Part shown: piece after piece, positions 45,541-54,009 of the stretch | Layout of the letters: every line of letters starts with the position of its first letter | Position numbering within the stretch: position 1 is the first letter of the stretch | Assembly: GCA_016793325.1 (NCBI GenBank) | Contig: JAEUKI010000072.1 | Location: 1-64,000 of the forward strand | DNA length: 64,000 nucleotides | Direction of reading: 5' to 3' | Source: Myxococcales bacterium | GTDB taxonomy: Bacteria > Myxococcota_A > Polyangia > Polyangiales > Ga0077539 | Notes under the pieces: generated by a model | Told to the model about the DNA's origin: nothing | What the model saw: the letters and a program-made list of their open reading frames with translations, nothing else | Database searches by the model: none | Translations under genes and position numbers: made by a program

Positions 45541-47430
45541 ATGTTCGACGCAACTCCTACCGACGCGACTCCGGCTGCGAATCTCCCAGCGATCCGTCGT
45601 GCTCGGCCGGGCTTTCCCGTCGACCTTCGGCGCATCGGCGCGGCGGTCGGCGCGCGCTCGCGAGGCATCCTCGGCGCCGCGTTCGTCGCGCTCGTCGCAG
45701 CGATCCTCCTCGTCCCGCGCTTCGTCGCGCGCGAGTACCAATCCGAGCTGTCGATGCTGTGGGAGCCCGAGCCACAGTCAGCCGAGGGCGCCGCCGAGGA
45801 CGAAGGCAGAAGCCTCCGCACCATCGCCGACTCTCTGAAACTCCCAGTGAACCTCTCGATCGTCCGACGACGGCTCGACCTCGATCAGACGCTCGAGCGC
45901 ATCGGACGACGCATCGACGTGACCGCCTCGACCGAGACGCGCTTGATCGTCGTTCGCGCGAGCGGAGCCACGCCCGAAGAAGCGCGCAGCCTCGCGCAGA
46001 CCGCGACCGAGGTGTTTCTTCACGAGCGAAGCCGCATCGAAGGCGATCGCTTGACCGAGAGGGCGCGCCAACTCTCGATCAACGAACGCGAAGCCCGCCG
46101 CGCGCTCGACGAAGCGCGACGACGCTACGACTCGTTTCGCCAGACGCATCGCGTGAGCAATTTGCCAGCAGAACAGCTCGCGGCGATCGAGCACGCCGCG
46201 CGCCTCCGCGCCGACGCCGACCTCGCCCGCGCCGAAGCCGAAGGCGAGTCCGCGCGAGAGCGAGCGCTCACGTCCGCCGCGCGCGCACAACAGCCGATCA
46301 CCGTCCTCTCCGAGACCCAACAAGTCCTCGGCGCGCAGCGACTCGCGGACACCGAGGGGCAGCTCGCCGCCGCGCGCGCGTCGCTCACGAGCGCGCACCC
46401 TGCGCTGCACGCGCTCGAAGCGCAGGCCGCCGCGCTCCGGGCGCGCTCGGATTCCGCGGTCAATACCGGGCGAATCGTCGGTCGCAACCCGCACTGGGAC
46501 GCCTACACCGCCGGCGCCGCCAACGCCAACGCCGTCACGAGCTCGCTGCGCCAACGCGAAGCGGTCCTCCGCTCGCAGCTCACCGAGACCTCGCAGCGCG
46601 TCGACGAGCTCGCGTCGCTCGACGGCGAATCGTCGCTCTTGCTCGCGTCCGTCGGCGTCGCCGAGCGCCACCTCGCGCAGGTCCTCACCGCGCGCGCTCG
46701 CGCAGAGGACGCAGCGCGCTCACCGGCGACGGGCCTGCGCATCGTCGCGCCCGCGTTTGCGCCAGATCGCCCTGCAAAATCACTGCGCCGCGCGCTCGTG
46801 CTCCTCAGCCCGGCGCTCGGCGCGATCGTCGCGATCATCGCCGCGCTCGCCTCGGCGCTCGATCGCGGCCGCGTGTTCACCCCCTCGGAGGCGGCGTTTT
46901 GGCTCGACGCTCCGTCGATCGCCGCGACGGACTGGCCGCTCGACGTCTCGTCGCTCCAGCCCTTCGTCGACACCCTCGCCGACGAGCTCGCGCACTCCGA
47001 AGGAACGATCCTCGTCGTCGGCGCCGGCCCCCACGAGCGAGCCCTCGTCGATCGCGTCGCCGACGAGCTCCACGACGCCTTGTCCCGAAGTGAAACGTCT
47101 GGTCGTCCTGCTTCGAAACACCTCGTCCTCGGGTGGAAGGGATCCGTCGCGCTCCCTGCGTTTCGCCGCGCCGTTCGCGACGCGACCGCCGTCATCGTCC
47201 TCGTCGAGAGCGGCGCGCACCCAGCCCTCTCGCTCGCTTCGCTGCGCAGCGCGATCGCCACCGACGCGGTCGCGTGCGCCCTCGTCGCCGTCGGCCCCGC
47301 CCTTGCTGATCGCCTCGATCGCGTGGGCGCGCTGCAGCTCTCCGGCTCCACGACACCATCGAACAGCGCGCTCACCCCCGACCGGGAGGTGCCACATGTC
47401 GCGCTCATCGATTCGTCCAGCCACCGATAA
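45541..47430 (+). CDS. Wzc/GumC-like chain-length protein without kinase P-loop
   Basis: A 629-residue inner-membrane protein: a first transmembrane helix near 42-63 (RGILGAAFVALVAAILLVPRFVA), about 350 periplasmic residues with long coiled coils, a second helix near 425-445 and a cytoplasmic C-terminus of about 180 residues. The C-terminus resembles a BY-kinase (LADELAHSEGTILVVGAG) but has no Walker A P-loop (GPHERALVDR in its place) and no tyrosine-rich tail. It may control chain length without kinase activity. Overlaps the sugar transferase gene by 35 bases. Confidence 0.85.
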   Translation: MFDATPTDATPAANLPAIRRARPGFPVDLRRIGAAVGARSRGILGAAFVALVAAILLVPRFVAREYQSELSMLWEPEPQSAEGAAEDEGRSLRTIADSLKLPVNLSIVRRRLDLDQTLERIGRRIDVTASTETRLIVVRASGATPEEARSLAQTATEVFLHERSRIEGDRLTERARQLSINEREARRALDEARRRYDSFRQTHRVSNLPAEQLAAIEHAARLRADADLARAEAEGESARERALTSAARAQQPITVLSETQQVLGAQRLADTEGQLAAARASLTSAHPALHALEAQAAALRARSDSAVNTGRIVGRNPHWDAYTAGAANANAVTSSLRQREAVLRSQLTETSQRVDELASLDGESSLLLASVGVAERHLAQVLTARARAEDAARSPATGLRIVAPAFAPDRPAKSLRRALVLLSPALGAIVAIIAALASALDRGRVFTPSEAAFWLDAPSIAATDWPLDVSSLQPFVDTLADELAHSEGTILVVGAGPHERALVDRVADELHDALSRSETSGRPASKHLVLGWKGSVALPAFRRAVRDATAVIVLVESGAHPALSLASLRSAIATDAVACALVAVGPALADRLDRVGALQLSGSTTPSNSALTPDREVPHVALIDSSSHR

Positions 47431-48118
47431 CATCCCACCAGCGCTCACGGCCTCGCGCCCGCGCGTTGCGCTTCGTCGGCTCGCGACGCACGCGCGCGCT
47501 CGTCTCGTCGGCGTTGGCCCGCGCGTGCGTCGCGCGATCGACGTCGTCGCCGCGGGCGCCGCGCTGCTCGTGCTGACGCCGCTGTTTCTCTTCGTCGCCG
47601 CGGTGATCAAAGCGCAAGACCGAGGCCCGGTGCTCTTTCACCAAGAGCGCATCGGAAAGCACGGTCGCCGCTTTCGCCTCTACAAGTTTCGCACGATGGT
47701 GCGCAACGCCGAGGCGCTCAAGGCCGCGCTCGCCGCCGAGCGCCCCGACGGCCTGAGCGGCGCTCGCTTCAAGCTCACGCGCGATCCGCGCGTCACGCCG
47801 TTCGGGCGCATCCTGCGCAAGCTCTCGATCGACGAGCTCCCGCAGCTCTACAACGTCCTGCGCGGCGACATGACCCTCGTCGGCCCGCGTCCGCCGATCT
47901 GGGCCGAGGTCGTCTCGTACACCCCGCGCCAGCTGCGCCGACTTCAAGTGACGCCCGGCCTCACGTGCCTCTGGCAAGTCGGAGGCCGCAGCGACCTCAC
48001 CTTCGAGCAGCAAGTCGAGCTCGACCTCGAGTACATCGACCGCGTCACGGTGGGGCAAGAGGTCGTGATCCTGCTCCGGACCGTGCCCGCGGTGCTGTCA
48101 GGGCGCGGAGCGTATTGA
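47396..48118 (+). CDS. Initiating sugar transferase (polyprenyl-phosphate glycosyl-1-phosphate transferase)
   Basis: A 240-residue sugar transferase of the PglC/WcaJ C-terminal type. One membrane helix (IDVVAAGAALLVLTPLFLFVAAVI), then QERIGKHGRRFRLYKFRTM, LRKLSIDELPQLYNVLRGDMTLVGPRPP and PGLTCLWQVGGRSDLTFEQQVELDLEYI. Puts the first sugar phosphate on undecaprenyl phosphate. The ATG at 47396 has GGGAGG upstream and lies inside the previous gene. Confidence 0.92.
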   Translation: MSRSSIRPATDNIPPALTASRPRVALRRLATHARARLVGVGPRVRRAIDVVAAGAALLVLTPLFLFVAAVIKAQDRGPVLFHQERIGKHGRRFRLYKFRTMVRNAEALKAALAAERPDGLSGARFKLTRDPRVTPFGRILRKLSIDELPQLYNVLRGDMTLVGPRPPIWAEVVSYTPRQLRRLQVTPGLTCLWQVGGRSDLTFEQQVELDLEYIDRVTVGQEVVILLRTVPAVLSGRGAY

Positions 48119-48169
48119 GCCGCTCCATCGGCGCACACATTTTCAAAGTACGACTCAGGGAGATACACC

Positions 48170-49417
48170 ATGGATGCTGTTATTTTCTGCAAGCGCGGCC
48201 GATCCACGAGCTCGTGGGACATCGCGGGCGCGCCCATGCTCGTGCGCCAGCTCGAGTGGCTTCGCCGGCTCGGGTGCGCTCGCATCGCCGTCGAGATCGA
48301 CCCGTCGCACACCGCGTGGAAGGCGCTCTTCGCCGCGCTCGACGAGCACCCGATCGGCGCCGGCGTCGAGCGCGTGATCAGCGCCGAGCCCCTCGGTCCC
48401 GCGGGCGTCGCGGCCCGCGCAGGCTTCGGCGAGACCCCGTACCTCGCGATCAGCACCGCCGTGCTCGGCGACTGCTCGCTCGACGCGCTCGTCGAGCTCG
48501 GCCCCGGACACAAGGGAATGCTCCGTCCCAGCACCGGGCTCGAGGGCTGCGTCGGGGCGGACGTCCTCTTGCTCGACGACGCTCACCCCGCGGTCGAGGC
48601 AGCGGTCACCGTCGACGGATGGGGCTTGGTGGTCCGCGATCGCGCCGACGCCAACAGGCTCGGCTCGATGGCGCTCGCGCGCGAGCTGCCGTCGATCGTC
48701 GTTCACGCGCACGAGCAGCGCCCCGGCGTTTGGATCGCGCGCGGCGCGGTGGTCAGCGAGGGCGCCGCGCTTCACGCACCTGTTTTCATCGGCGCGGGCG
48801 CGATCATCACCGACGGCGCGACGATCGGACCCGACGCCGTCGTCGGCGCGCGCGCGATCGTCGAGCGACAGGCCACCGTCGCCGACGCGATCGTCGAGGC
48901 CGACACGATCGTCGGCGAAGGCGTGCTCCTCGAACGATGCACCGCGCAGGGCGCGACCATCGTCGACTGGGCCACCAACGCCCGCGCGACGATCGAAGAC
49001 CCGCTCATCGTCGCCTCGCGCGAAGGGCGCCCGCGCTCTTGGCTCTCGTCGCTCGTCGCCCTGTGCTTGCTGGTGGTGATCGCGCCGCTGTCGCTCGTGC
49101 TCGGGCCGCTCCGTCCGTTGCGCGACGCGCTGATCGGCCTCGCGCGCGGAGAGCGCTGCTGGGTCGGCGTCGGAGCGCCGGAGCGCACGGGTCGCAGCGG
49201 CTCGTCGCTCGCCCGGATGGCCGACTCCGCGCCCGTGGGCGTGTTTTCAATCGAGCAGGCTCTCTATGCGCCCGACGCGACCGAAGAAGACCGCCGACGC
49301 GCGCGCGCATGGTACGCGCTCTCCAAGAGCGCGAGCGTCGACCTCGCGCTGCTGCGCGGCGCTGCGCGCGCGACGATCGCTCAGCGCTTGCGAAACACGA
49401 AGCTCCAGCCGACGTGA
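48170..49417 (+). CDS. Nucleotidyltransferase-like / hexapeptide-repeat protein with degenerate sugar-transferase tail
   Basis: A 415-residue protein. The first 190 residues are like a sugar-nucleotidyltransferase with a poor signature (MDAVIFCKRGRSTSSWDIAGAPMLVRQLEWL). Residues about 190-290 are left-handed beta-helix hexapeptide repeats (VVSEGAALHAPVFIGAGAIITDGATIGPDAVVG). After a membrane helix (SLVALCLLVVIAPLSLVLG) comes a tail resembling the end of sugar transferases (WYALSKSASVDLALLRGAARA) without their core. GGGAGAT precedes the ATG. Convergent overlap of 37 bases with the methyltransferase gene. Confidence 0.72.
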   Translation: MDAVIFCKRGRSTSSWDIAGAPMLVRQLEWLRRLGCARIAVEIDPSHTAWKALFAALDEHPIGAGVERVISAEPLGPAGVAARAGFGETPYLAISTAVLGDCSLDALVELGPGHKGMLRPSTGLEGCVGADVLLLDDAHPAVEAAVTVDGWGLVVRDRADANRLGSMALARELPSIVVHAHEQRPGVWIARGAVVSEGAALHAPVFIGAGAIITDGATIGPDAVVGARAIVERQATVADAIVEADTIVGEGVLLERCTAQGATIVDWATNARATIEDPLIVASREGRPRSWLSSLVALCLLVVIAPLSLVLGPLRPLRDALIGLARGERCWVGVGAPERTGRSGSSLARMADSAPVGVFSIEQALYAPDATEEDRRRARAWYALSKSASVDLALLRGAARATIAQRLRNTKLQPT

Positions 49418-50304
49418 TCTTGGTGCTCGCCCGAAGGAGCCCCTCCGCCGCGGCCTTCGCGTTCGTCTAGCGCTTCGAGCGCCTTCGCGACGCCCTGAAA
49501 CCAGCCGTGGTACGCGACGCCGATGCCCGCGACACGACGAAGGGGGTTCTCGCGCGCGTGGTTCGCCCAGTACCAGTGGAGCAGCGTCGCCCACCGACCG
49601 CCCACCGGCCAGAGCGCTTCGACCTCGAGCCCGTGCGACTCCGCCAGCGACGCGAGCCCGCTCTTCGTGTAGCGAAAGTAGTCGTTGGGAAACCCGTGCG
49701 TCGGGCAGTACTGCGGCGCGACGCCCATGAGCACTCCGCCCTTCGTCAGCGTGCGCTGCGCTTCGGCGAAGAACTGCCACGGTCGGCGGAGGTGCTCGAG
49801 CACCTCGATGACGACGATTCCTCCGAGCGAGTCGGACTTGAACGGCATCGCGTGCGCGTCCGCGACGACGTCGGTCGCGCCGTAGAGCGCCACGTCGAGC
49901 GCGAGCACAGGCCCCAGGCGGTCGAGCTGCGCGCGGTAGTATTGCTCGCAAGCGCCCACGTCGACGACCGGGCAGCCCTCGGGGATCGTTCCTGCGACGG
50001 CGTCGACGAGCGCGCGCACTTGCGTTCGATCGTCGCCGAAGAGATCCGCGGTCATCGCGTCGCGCAATCGATCGGCGACGCCGCGGAGCCCCGCGCGACG
50101 GGCGCCCGTTCGCTCTCGCGCTTGCGCGCGGATGACGGCGTTGTCCTTCACGACGTCACCGCCGACGTCCGTCGTGAGCACCGGCCGCCCCTCGACCGTC
50201 GAAAACACGCGGCCGCAGAGCGCGCAGGACCATTTTGCGTCGAGCCCCCCACGACACAGCGGGCACGCAACGACGCTTCGGAGCACACGGTTCGTCTCGA
50301 TCAT
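49381..50304 (-). CDS. Zinc-ribbon class I methyltransferase
   Basis: A 307-residue protein. A four-Cys zinc ribbon at the N-terminus (C14, C17, C27, C30: VVACPLCRGG ... CALC) is followed by a SAM-binding domain: CPVVDVGACEQYYRAQLDRLG (motif I), VVADAHAMPFKSDSLGGIVVIEVLEHLRRPW and TLTKGGVLMG. Resembles sugar or lipid methyltransferases of capsule clusters. GGAGG precedes the ATG at 50304, which overlaps the upstream GT4 stop by four bases. Last gene of the seven-gene run. Confidence 0.83.
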   Translation of the reverse strand: MIETNRVLRSVVACPLCRGGLDAKWSCALCGRVFSTVEGRPVLTTDVGGDVVKDNAVIRAQARERTGARRAGLRGVADRLRDAMTADLFGDDRTQVRALVDAVAGTIPEGCPVVDVGACEQYYRAQLDRLGPVLALDVALYGATDVVADAHAMPFKSDSLGGIVVIEVLEHLRRPWQFFAEAQRTLTKGGVLMGVAPQYCPTHGFPNDYFRYTKSGLASLAESHGLEVEALWPVGGRWATLLHWYWANHARENPLRRVAGIGVAYHGWFQGVAKALEALDEREGRGGGAPSGEHQDHVGWSFVFRKR

Positions 50305-51449
50305 CGCAATCCTCCATGCTTTTCTTTTGAAACTTCGCGGACGATCGTCTCGAGCTCGTCGATCGATCGCTGAAAACTCCACCGCGACTGCGCCCACGCG
50401 CGCGCTCGTCCCCCGAGCTGCCCGTCCGCGAGCACGCGCTTCACTTCGAAGGCCAACGAGCGCGGATCACCAGGGTCGAACCCCACAGCGCCGCGCTCGT
50501 CGGCGAGCCACTCGACGATGCCGCCGTGGCGCGCGCCAACCACGGGCCGGCCGCGACGCATCGCTTCGATACCCGTCATCCCAAAGGGCTCTGGCCATCG
50601 AGAAGGAACGAGCACCGCCCAGCAACGGTCGATCTCGCGCGCGACCGAGTCGGGGTGCACCGCGCCCATCCACTCGACGCGCCCGGGCGCCACGCGCGCT
50701 GCGTGCGCCTCGAGCGCCGCGCGTTCGGGTCCGTCGCCGAGCACGCGCAGTCGCACGTTGGACGGGAGCCACGCGAGCGCGTCGATCGCGATGTCCACGC
50801 CCTTTCCACGAAGGAGCGAGCCGATCACGAGCAGCACCGGGTCGCGCTCGCGCTCGCGCGCGTCGTGCTCGCTCGACGGAGGCACCGGATGGGACACGAC
50901 GACCCTCGACGACGCAGCCCCGGCGCTCACGAGCGAGTCGCGCACGTACCCGCTGCACGCCACGATCACGTAGCGCTCCGAGAGCTTTCGCGTGTCATTT
51001 CGCAGCGCAAATGGATCGACCACGCGCAGCCCGAACCGCGACTCGGGCCTGCGATCGCGGACGATCACGCACCCCTCGAGCACGCACGCGACGCCGGGCG
51101 CGCGGTGACACGGCTCGCGTCCGAGCGGAACATACCGATGCGACCGCACGCACGTCGCGTCGTGGTCGTGCGCCCACACGAGCGTCGGCGTCTCGCCGAG
51201 CCACGCGAGCTCTTCGACGCTTCGCGCCCGCTGCACGAGCGCGCAGTCCATCGCGACCGGCAGCCCACGGCCTGCCTCGGTCACCGCGTCGAACGCCTGC
51301 GCGTACGCCGTCGCGTCCCGTCCGCGCTCGCCTCCGTGCGCCAGCCACACCTCGTGGCCGCGCGCCCGAAGCGCCCTCGCTCGGTCGAACACGAACCGCT
51401 CGAGCCCGCCCGAAAACCCTAGTGCCGGGGATACAAACGCGACGCGCAT
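50301..51449 (-). CDS. GT4 family glycosyltransferase
   Basis: A 382-residue GT-B transferase: MRVAFVSPALGFSGGLERFVFD, VACSGYVRDSLVSAG, VIGSLLRGKGVDIAIDAL and WPEPFGMTGIEAMRRGRPVVGARHGG (E-X7-E type). Starts inside the flippase gene (31-base overlap) and is coupled to the methyltransferase downstream. Confidence 0.88.
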   Translation of the reverse strand: MRVAFVSPALGFSGGLERFVFDRARALRARGHEVWLAHGGERGRDATAYAQAFDAVTEAGRGLPVAMDCALVQRARSVEELAWLGETPTLVWAHDHDATCVRSHRYVPLGREPCHRAPGVACVLEGCVIVRDRRPESRFGLRVVDPFALRNDTRKLSERYVIVACSGYVRDSLVSAGAASSRVVVSHPVPPSSEHDARERERDPVLLVIGSLLRGKGVDIAIDALAWLPSNVRLRVLGDGPERAALEAHAARVAPGRVEWMGAVHPDSVAREIDRCWAVLVPSRWPEPFGMTGIEAMRRGRPVVGARHGGIVEWLADERGAVGFDPGDPRSLAFEVKRVLADGQLGGRARAWAQSRWSFQRSIDELETIVREVSKEKHGGLR

Positions 51450-52882
51450 CGTTCAGCCTCCCTTCGCTCGAACAACATCCCAGCCACCACCGCGACGAGC
51501 CCCGACGCAGCGCCGAGCGAGACCGCCACGCACGCCCCGACGAGCGAGCGCGAGAGCCCGACGAGCGACGACGTCACCGCCCACGAGAGCAGCCCGGCGC
51601 ACAACGTGACCACGTACGCGCGGTCGAGACCGCCGTCGCGAAGGCGACCCGCGCGGTCGAGTTGAATATGTGTGATGACCGCCGTGGTGAGGTTTCCTGC
51701 GATCGTTCCCCCGGCGATCGCGAAGACGCCGAAGCGCGAGGCGCCGCCGAAGCTCACGATCGCGTTGACCGTCGAGCCCGCGATGTGGGACCACGCCGAC
51801 GACCACACCGAGCGCGCGCCCACCATGAGCGCCGCGCTGCCGAGCTCGCAGAGCGCCGCGATCACCGCCGCGATCGCCGTCAACGCAAACGCCGTTGAAA
51901 ACATGGGCTCATCGACGATGGGCCCCGCCCACGCCCGCACGATCGGCCGTCCGGCCACCGAGAGCGCCGCGAGCCCGCTCGCGAGCGGACCCGCGATAAA
52001 CATCGTTCCTCGCGGGAGCGCCTCGGCGCAGCCGTCCGCGCTCGCCAATCGATGCAAGAGCGCGGCGCTCACTTGCTTGGCCAGCGTGAACAGTTGATCC
52101 GTCACGCGAAGGCTCAGCTGGTACGCGCCGACCGCCGCGAGCGGCGCGACCCGCGCGAGGAGCACCACGTCGATGCGCACCGCCACGACCACCGCCGCGT
52201 TGACCGCCAGCGACGCGCTCGCGTCGCGAATCGACGCCCGCCAAGCGGCAAACGTCGGTCGCCTCGCCTCGCCCGAGTGCGCTTCGAGCTCCGCCCCGAG
52301 CGCCCGCGAACACACGATCGCCTCGACCACCGCAGCGATCAACACCCCGAGCGCAGGCGCGACGATCCCGCCGCCCGCGAACAACACGACCGAGGTCGTC
52401 GCGATCTGCGCCGCCGCTGCGAACATCCGCGCCCGCGCCAGCGCCGACGCGTCTCCGACGCCCGTGAGCCAGCTGCGATGCGCCGCGAAGTACGCGCCGA
52501 TCGCCGCGCCAGCCACGGTCGCGACACACGCAATCGAGACCTCGCGCGCCGCGATCACGCCGCCGTGCGCGCGAAGGTCCGCGGTGTAGAGAAGCCCCGA
52601 CGCGACGGCCAACACGGGCGACACGACGAGCACCGTCCGCTGCGCGAGCAAGAGCGACGAAGCAGCCTCGCGCTTCTCGCCCCGCGCAGCCGCCCGCAAG
52701 ACCAGCGACGACAGCCCGAGGTCGCTCAACGCGACGAGCGCCGACGACGAGCCGATCAACGCCCACGCGCCGAGCGACGCCCGCCCGAGAAAGCGCCCGA
52801 GCAACGCCACCGTCGCGACGCTCGACGCGATCGCGAGCCCGTGCCGCGCGAGCGCCATCGCGATGTTCTTCGCGAGGCTCAC
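51419..52882 (-). CDS. Wzx-type polysaccharide flippase (MATE/MOP superfamily)
   Basis: A 487-residue membrane protein with about 12-14 helices; LAKNIAMALARHGLAIASSVATVALLGRFLGRASLG is typical of Wzx N-termini. Moves lipid-linked repeat units across the inner membrane. GTG at 52882 overlaps the stop of the phosphatase-fold gene (GTGA). Confidence 0.85.
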   Translation of the reverse strand: MSLAKNIAMALARHGLAIASSVATVALLGRFLGRASLGAWALIGSSSALVALSDLGLSSLVLRAAARGEKREAASSLLLAQRTVLVVSPVLAVASGLLYTADLRAHGGVIAAREVSIACVATVAGAAIGAYFAAHRSWLTGVGDASALARARMFAAAAQIATTSVVLFAGGGIVAPALGVLIAAVVEAIVCSRALGAELEAHSGEARRPTFAAWRASIRDASASLAVNAAVVVAVRIDVVLLARVAPLAAVGAYQLSLRVTDQLFTLAKQVSAALLHRLASADGCAEALPRGTMFIAGPLASGLAALSVAGRPIVRAWAGPIVDEPMFSTAFALTAIAAVIAALCELGSAALMVGARSVWSSAWSHIAGSTVNAIVSFGGASRFGVFAIAGGTIAGNLTTAVITHIQLDRAGRLRDGGLDRAYVVTLCAGLLSWAVTSSLVGLSRSLVGACVAVSLGAASGLVAVVAGMLFERREAERCASRLYPRH

Positions 52883-54009
52883 GACCAGCGCTCCGTCTGC
52901 GCGCGAACCCACCCCGCGACGCTCGAGAGCGACACGACGCTCTCGTCCACCGAGGCGTCACTCGCGAAGCACGCCGATGAACTCCGAGCATCGGGACCAT
53001 AACCGTGCATTCCCGCGACGCGTCCTCCGACGTGACTCGGAGCGAACAACGCGCCCTCGTCGATCTGGAGCCACGCGTCTCCCCACGGCGCGCCGTCGAC
53101 GCCGACGCCCCACGCCTCGAGCTGCTCGCGCGCGATCCACCGCGCTGGCCACCGCGCCCGCTCGGCAAAGAGCCTCGCCCGAGCGAGGGATCGCTCGGTG
53201 CCCCACAGCCGCACGATCGTGCTGTCGACGAACGCGCGAACGTCTCCGCGCTCGCTGATCGGCCGCGGATCGATCACCCGTCGCACGGCGCTCATCCCGT
53301 GATCTCCGACGACCACCGTGCGCACCGTCGCGCCGTCGCTCGCGAGGATGTCTCGCGCCCGCGCGACGCGAGCCGCGAGCCGATCGAGCACCGACTCGGC
53401 CACCGCCGTCGACGGACCGTGCTCGTGCAGCGCCGCGTCGAGCTCGGACGCGTACAACATCGAGAGCCGCGGCTTCTTTTGCTGCAACATTGAAAACGTG
53501 TGCTTCCAACGCTCGTCCTCGGCCAGCGCCCACCGCGCCGCGAAGACGCTCAGCCCTCGGTCGCGCGCGTCGCCGAGAAACGTCGGGCAGCCGCCGATCG
53601 TCGCGCTCTCGAACACGTCGTCGCGCTCGGGGATGTCCAGCCACCGAAAATCCTGGGGTCGGACGCGGTGGAGCGCGACGTAGCCCGTCAGCCCCTCGCG
53701 CTCGGCGAGCCATCGCGCCAATCGGCGGCGCACCGCGCCTCGCTCGGCGAGCGCCGGAGGAAGCCAACGCAACCACAGCAGCGCGTCGAGCGGCGAGCGC
53801 GGCGCCGCCTTCGAGCGAGCGCTGAACAGACACAGCCGCCCGTGATTCGCGCACGTCTGCCCCGTGAGCAGCGTCGCGATCGCCCCCGACGAAAACCCCG
53901 CAACGCCTGTGAGCGCGCGCGACACGCCGACCACCCGCTGCAGCGCGCGCGAGCTGGCCCACTGCTCGGGCCCCAGCGCGTCGACGAAGACGATCAGCAG
54001 TCTGTCCAT
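52879..54009 (-). CDS. Alkaline-phosphatase-superfamily protein (type I phosphodiesterase-like)
   Basis: A 376-residue cytoplasmic protein of the alkaline phosphatase superfamily. LLIVFVDALGPEQW carries the metal-binding Asp10, GVAGFSSGAIATLLTGQTCANHG the nucleophile region (Ser40 or Ser41), and VVVGDHGMSAV the second metal site. Fits nucleotide pyrophosphatase/phosphodiesterase or phosphoglycerol-transferase-like enzymes. In the middle of a coupled exopolysaccharide unit, so it may add or remove a phosphate-linked group on the glycan. ATG shares one base with the stop of the nucleotidyltransferase gene. Confidence 0.75.
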   Translation of the reverse strand: MDRLLIVFVDALGPEQWASSRALQRVVGVSRALTGVAGFSSGAIATLLTGQTCANHGRLCLFSARSKAAPRSPLDALLWLRWLPPALAERGAVRRRLARWLAEREGLTGYVALHRVRPQDFRWLDIPERDDVFESATIGGCPTFLGDARDRGLSVFAARWALAEDERWKHTFSMLQQKKPRLSMLYASELDAALHEHGPSTAVAESVLDRLAARVARARDILASDGATVRTVVVGDHGMSAVRRVIDPRPISERGDVRAFVDSTIVRLWGTERSLARARLFAERARWPARWIAREQLEAWGVGVDGAPWGDAWLQIDEGALFAPSHVGGRVAGMHGYGPDARSSSACFASDASVDESVVSLSSVAGWVRAQTERWS

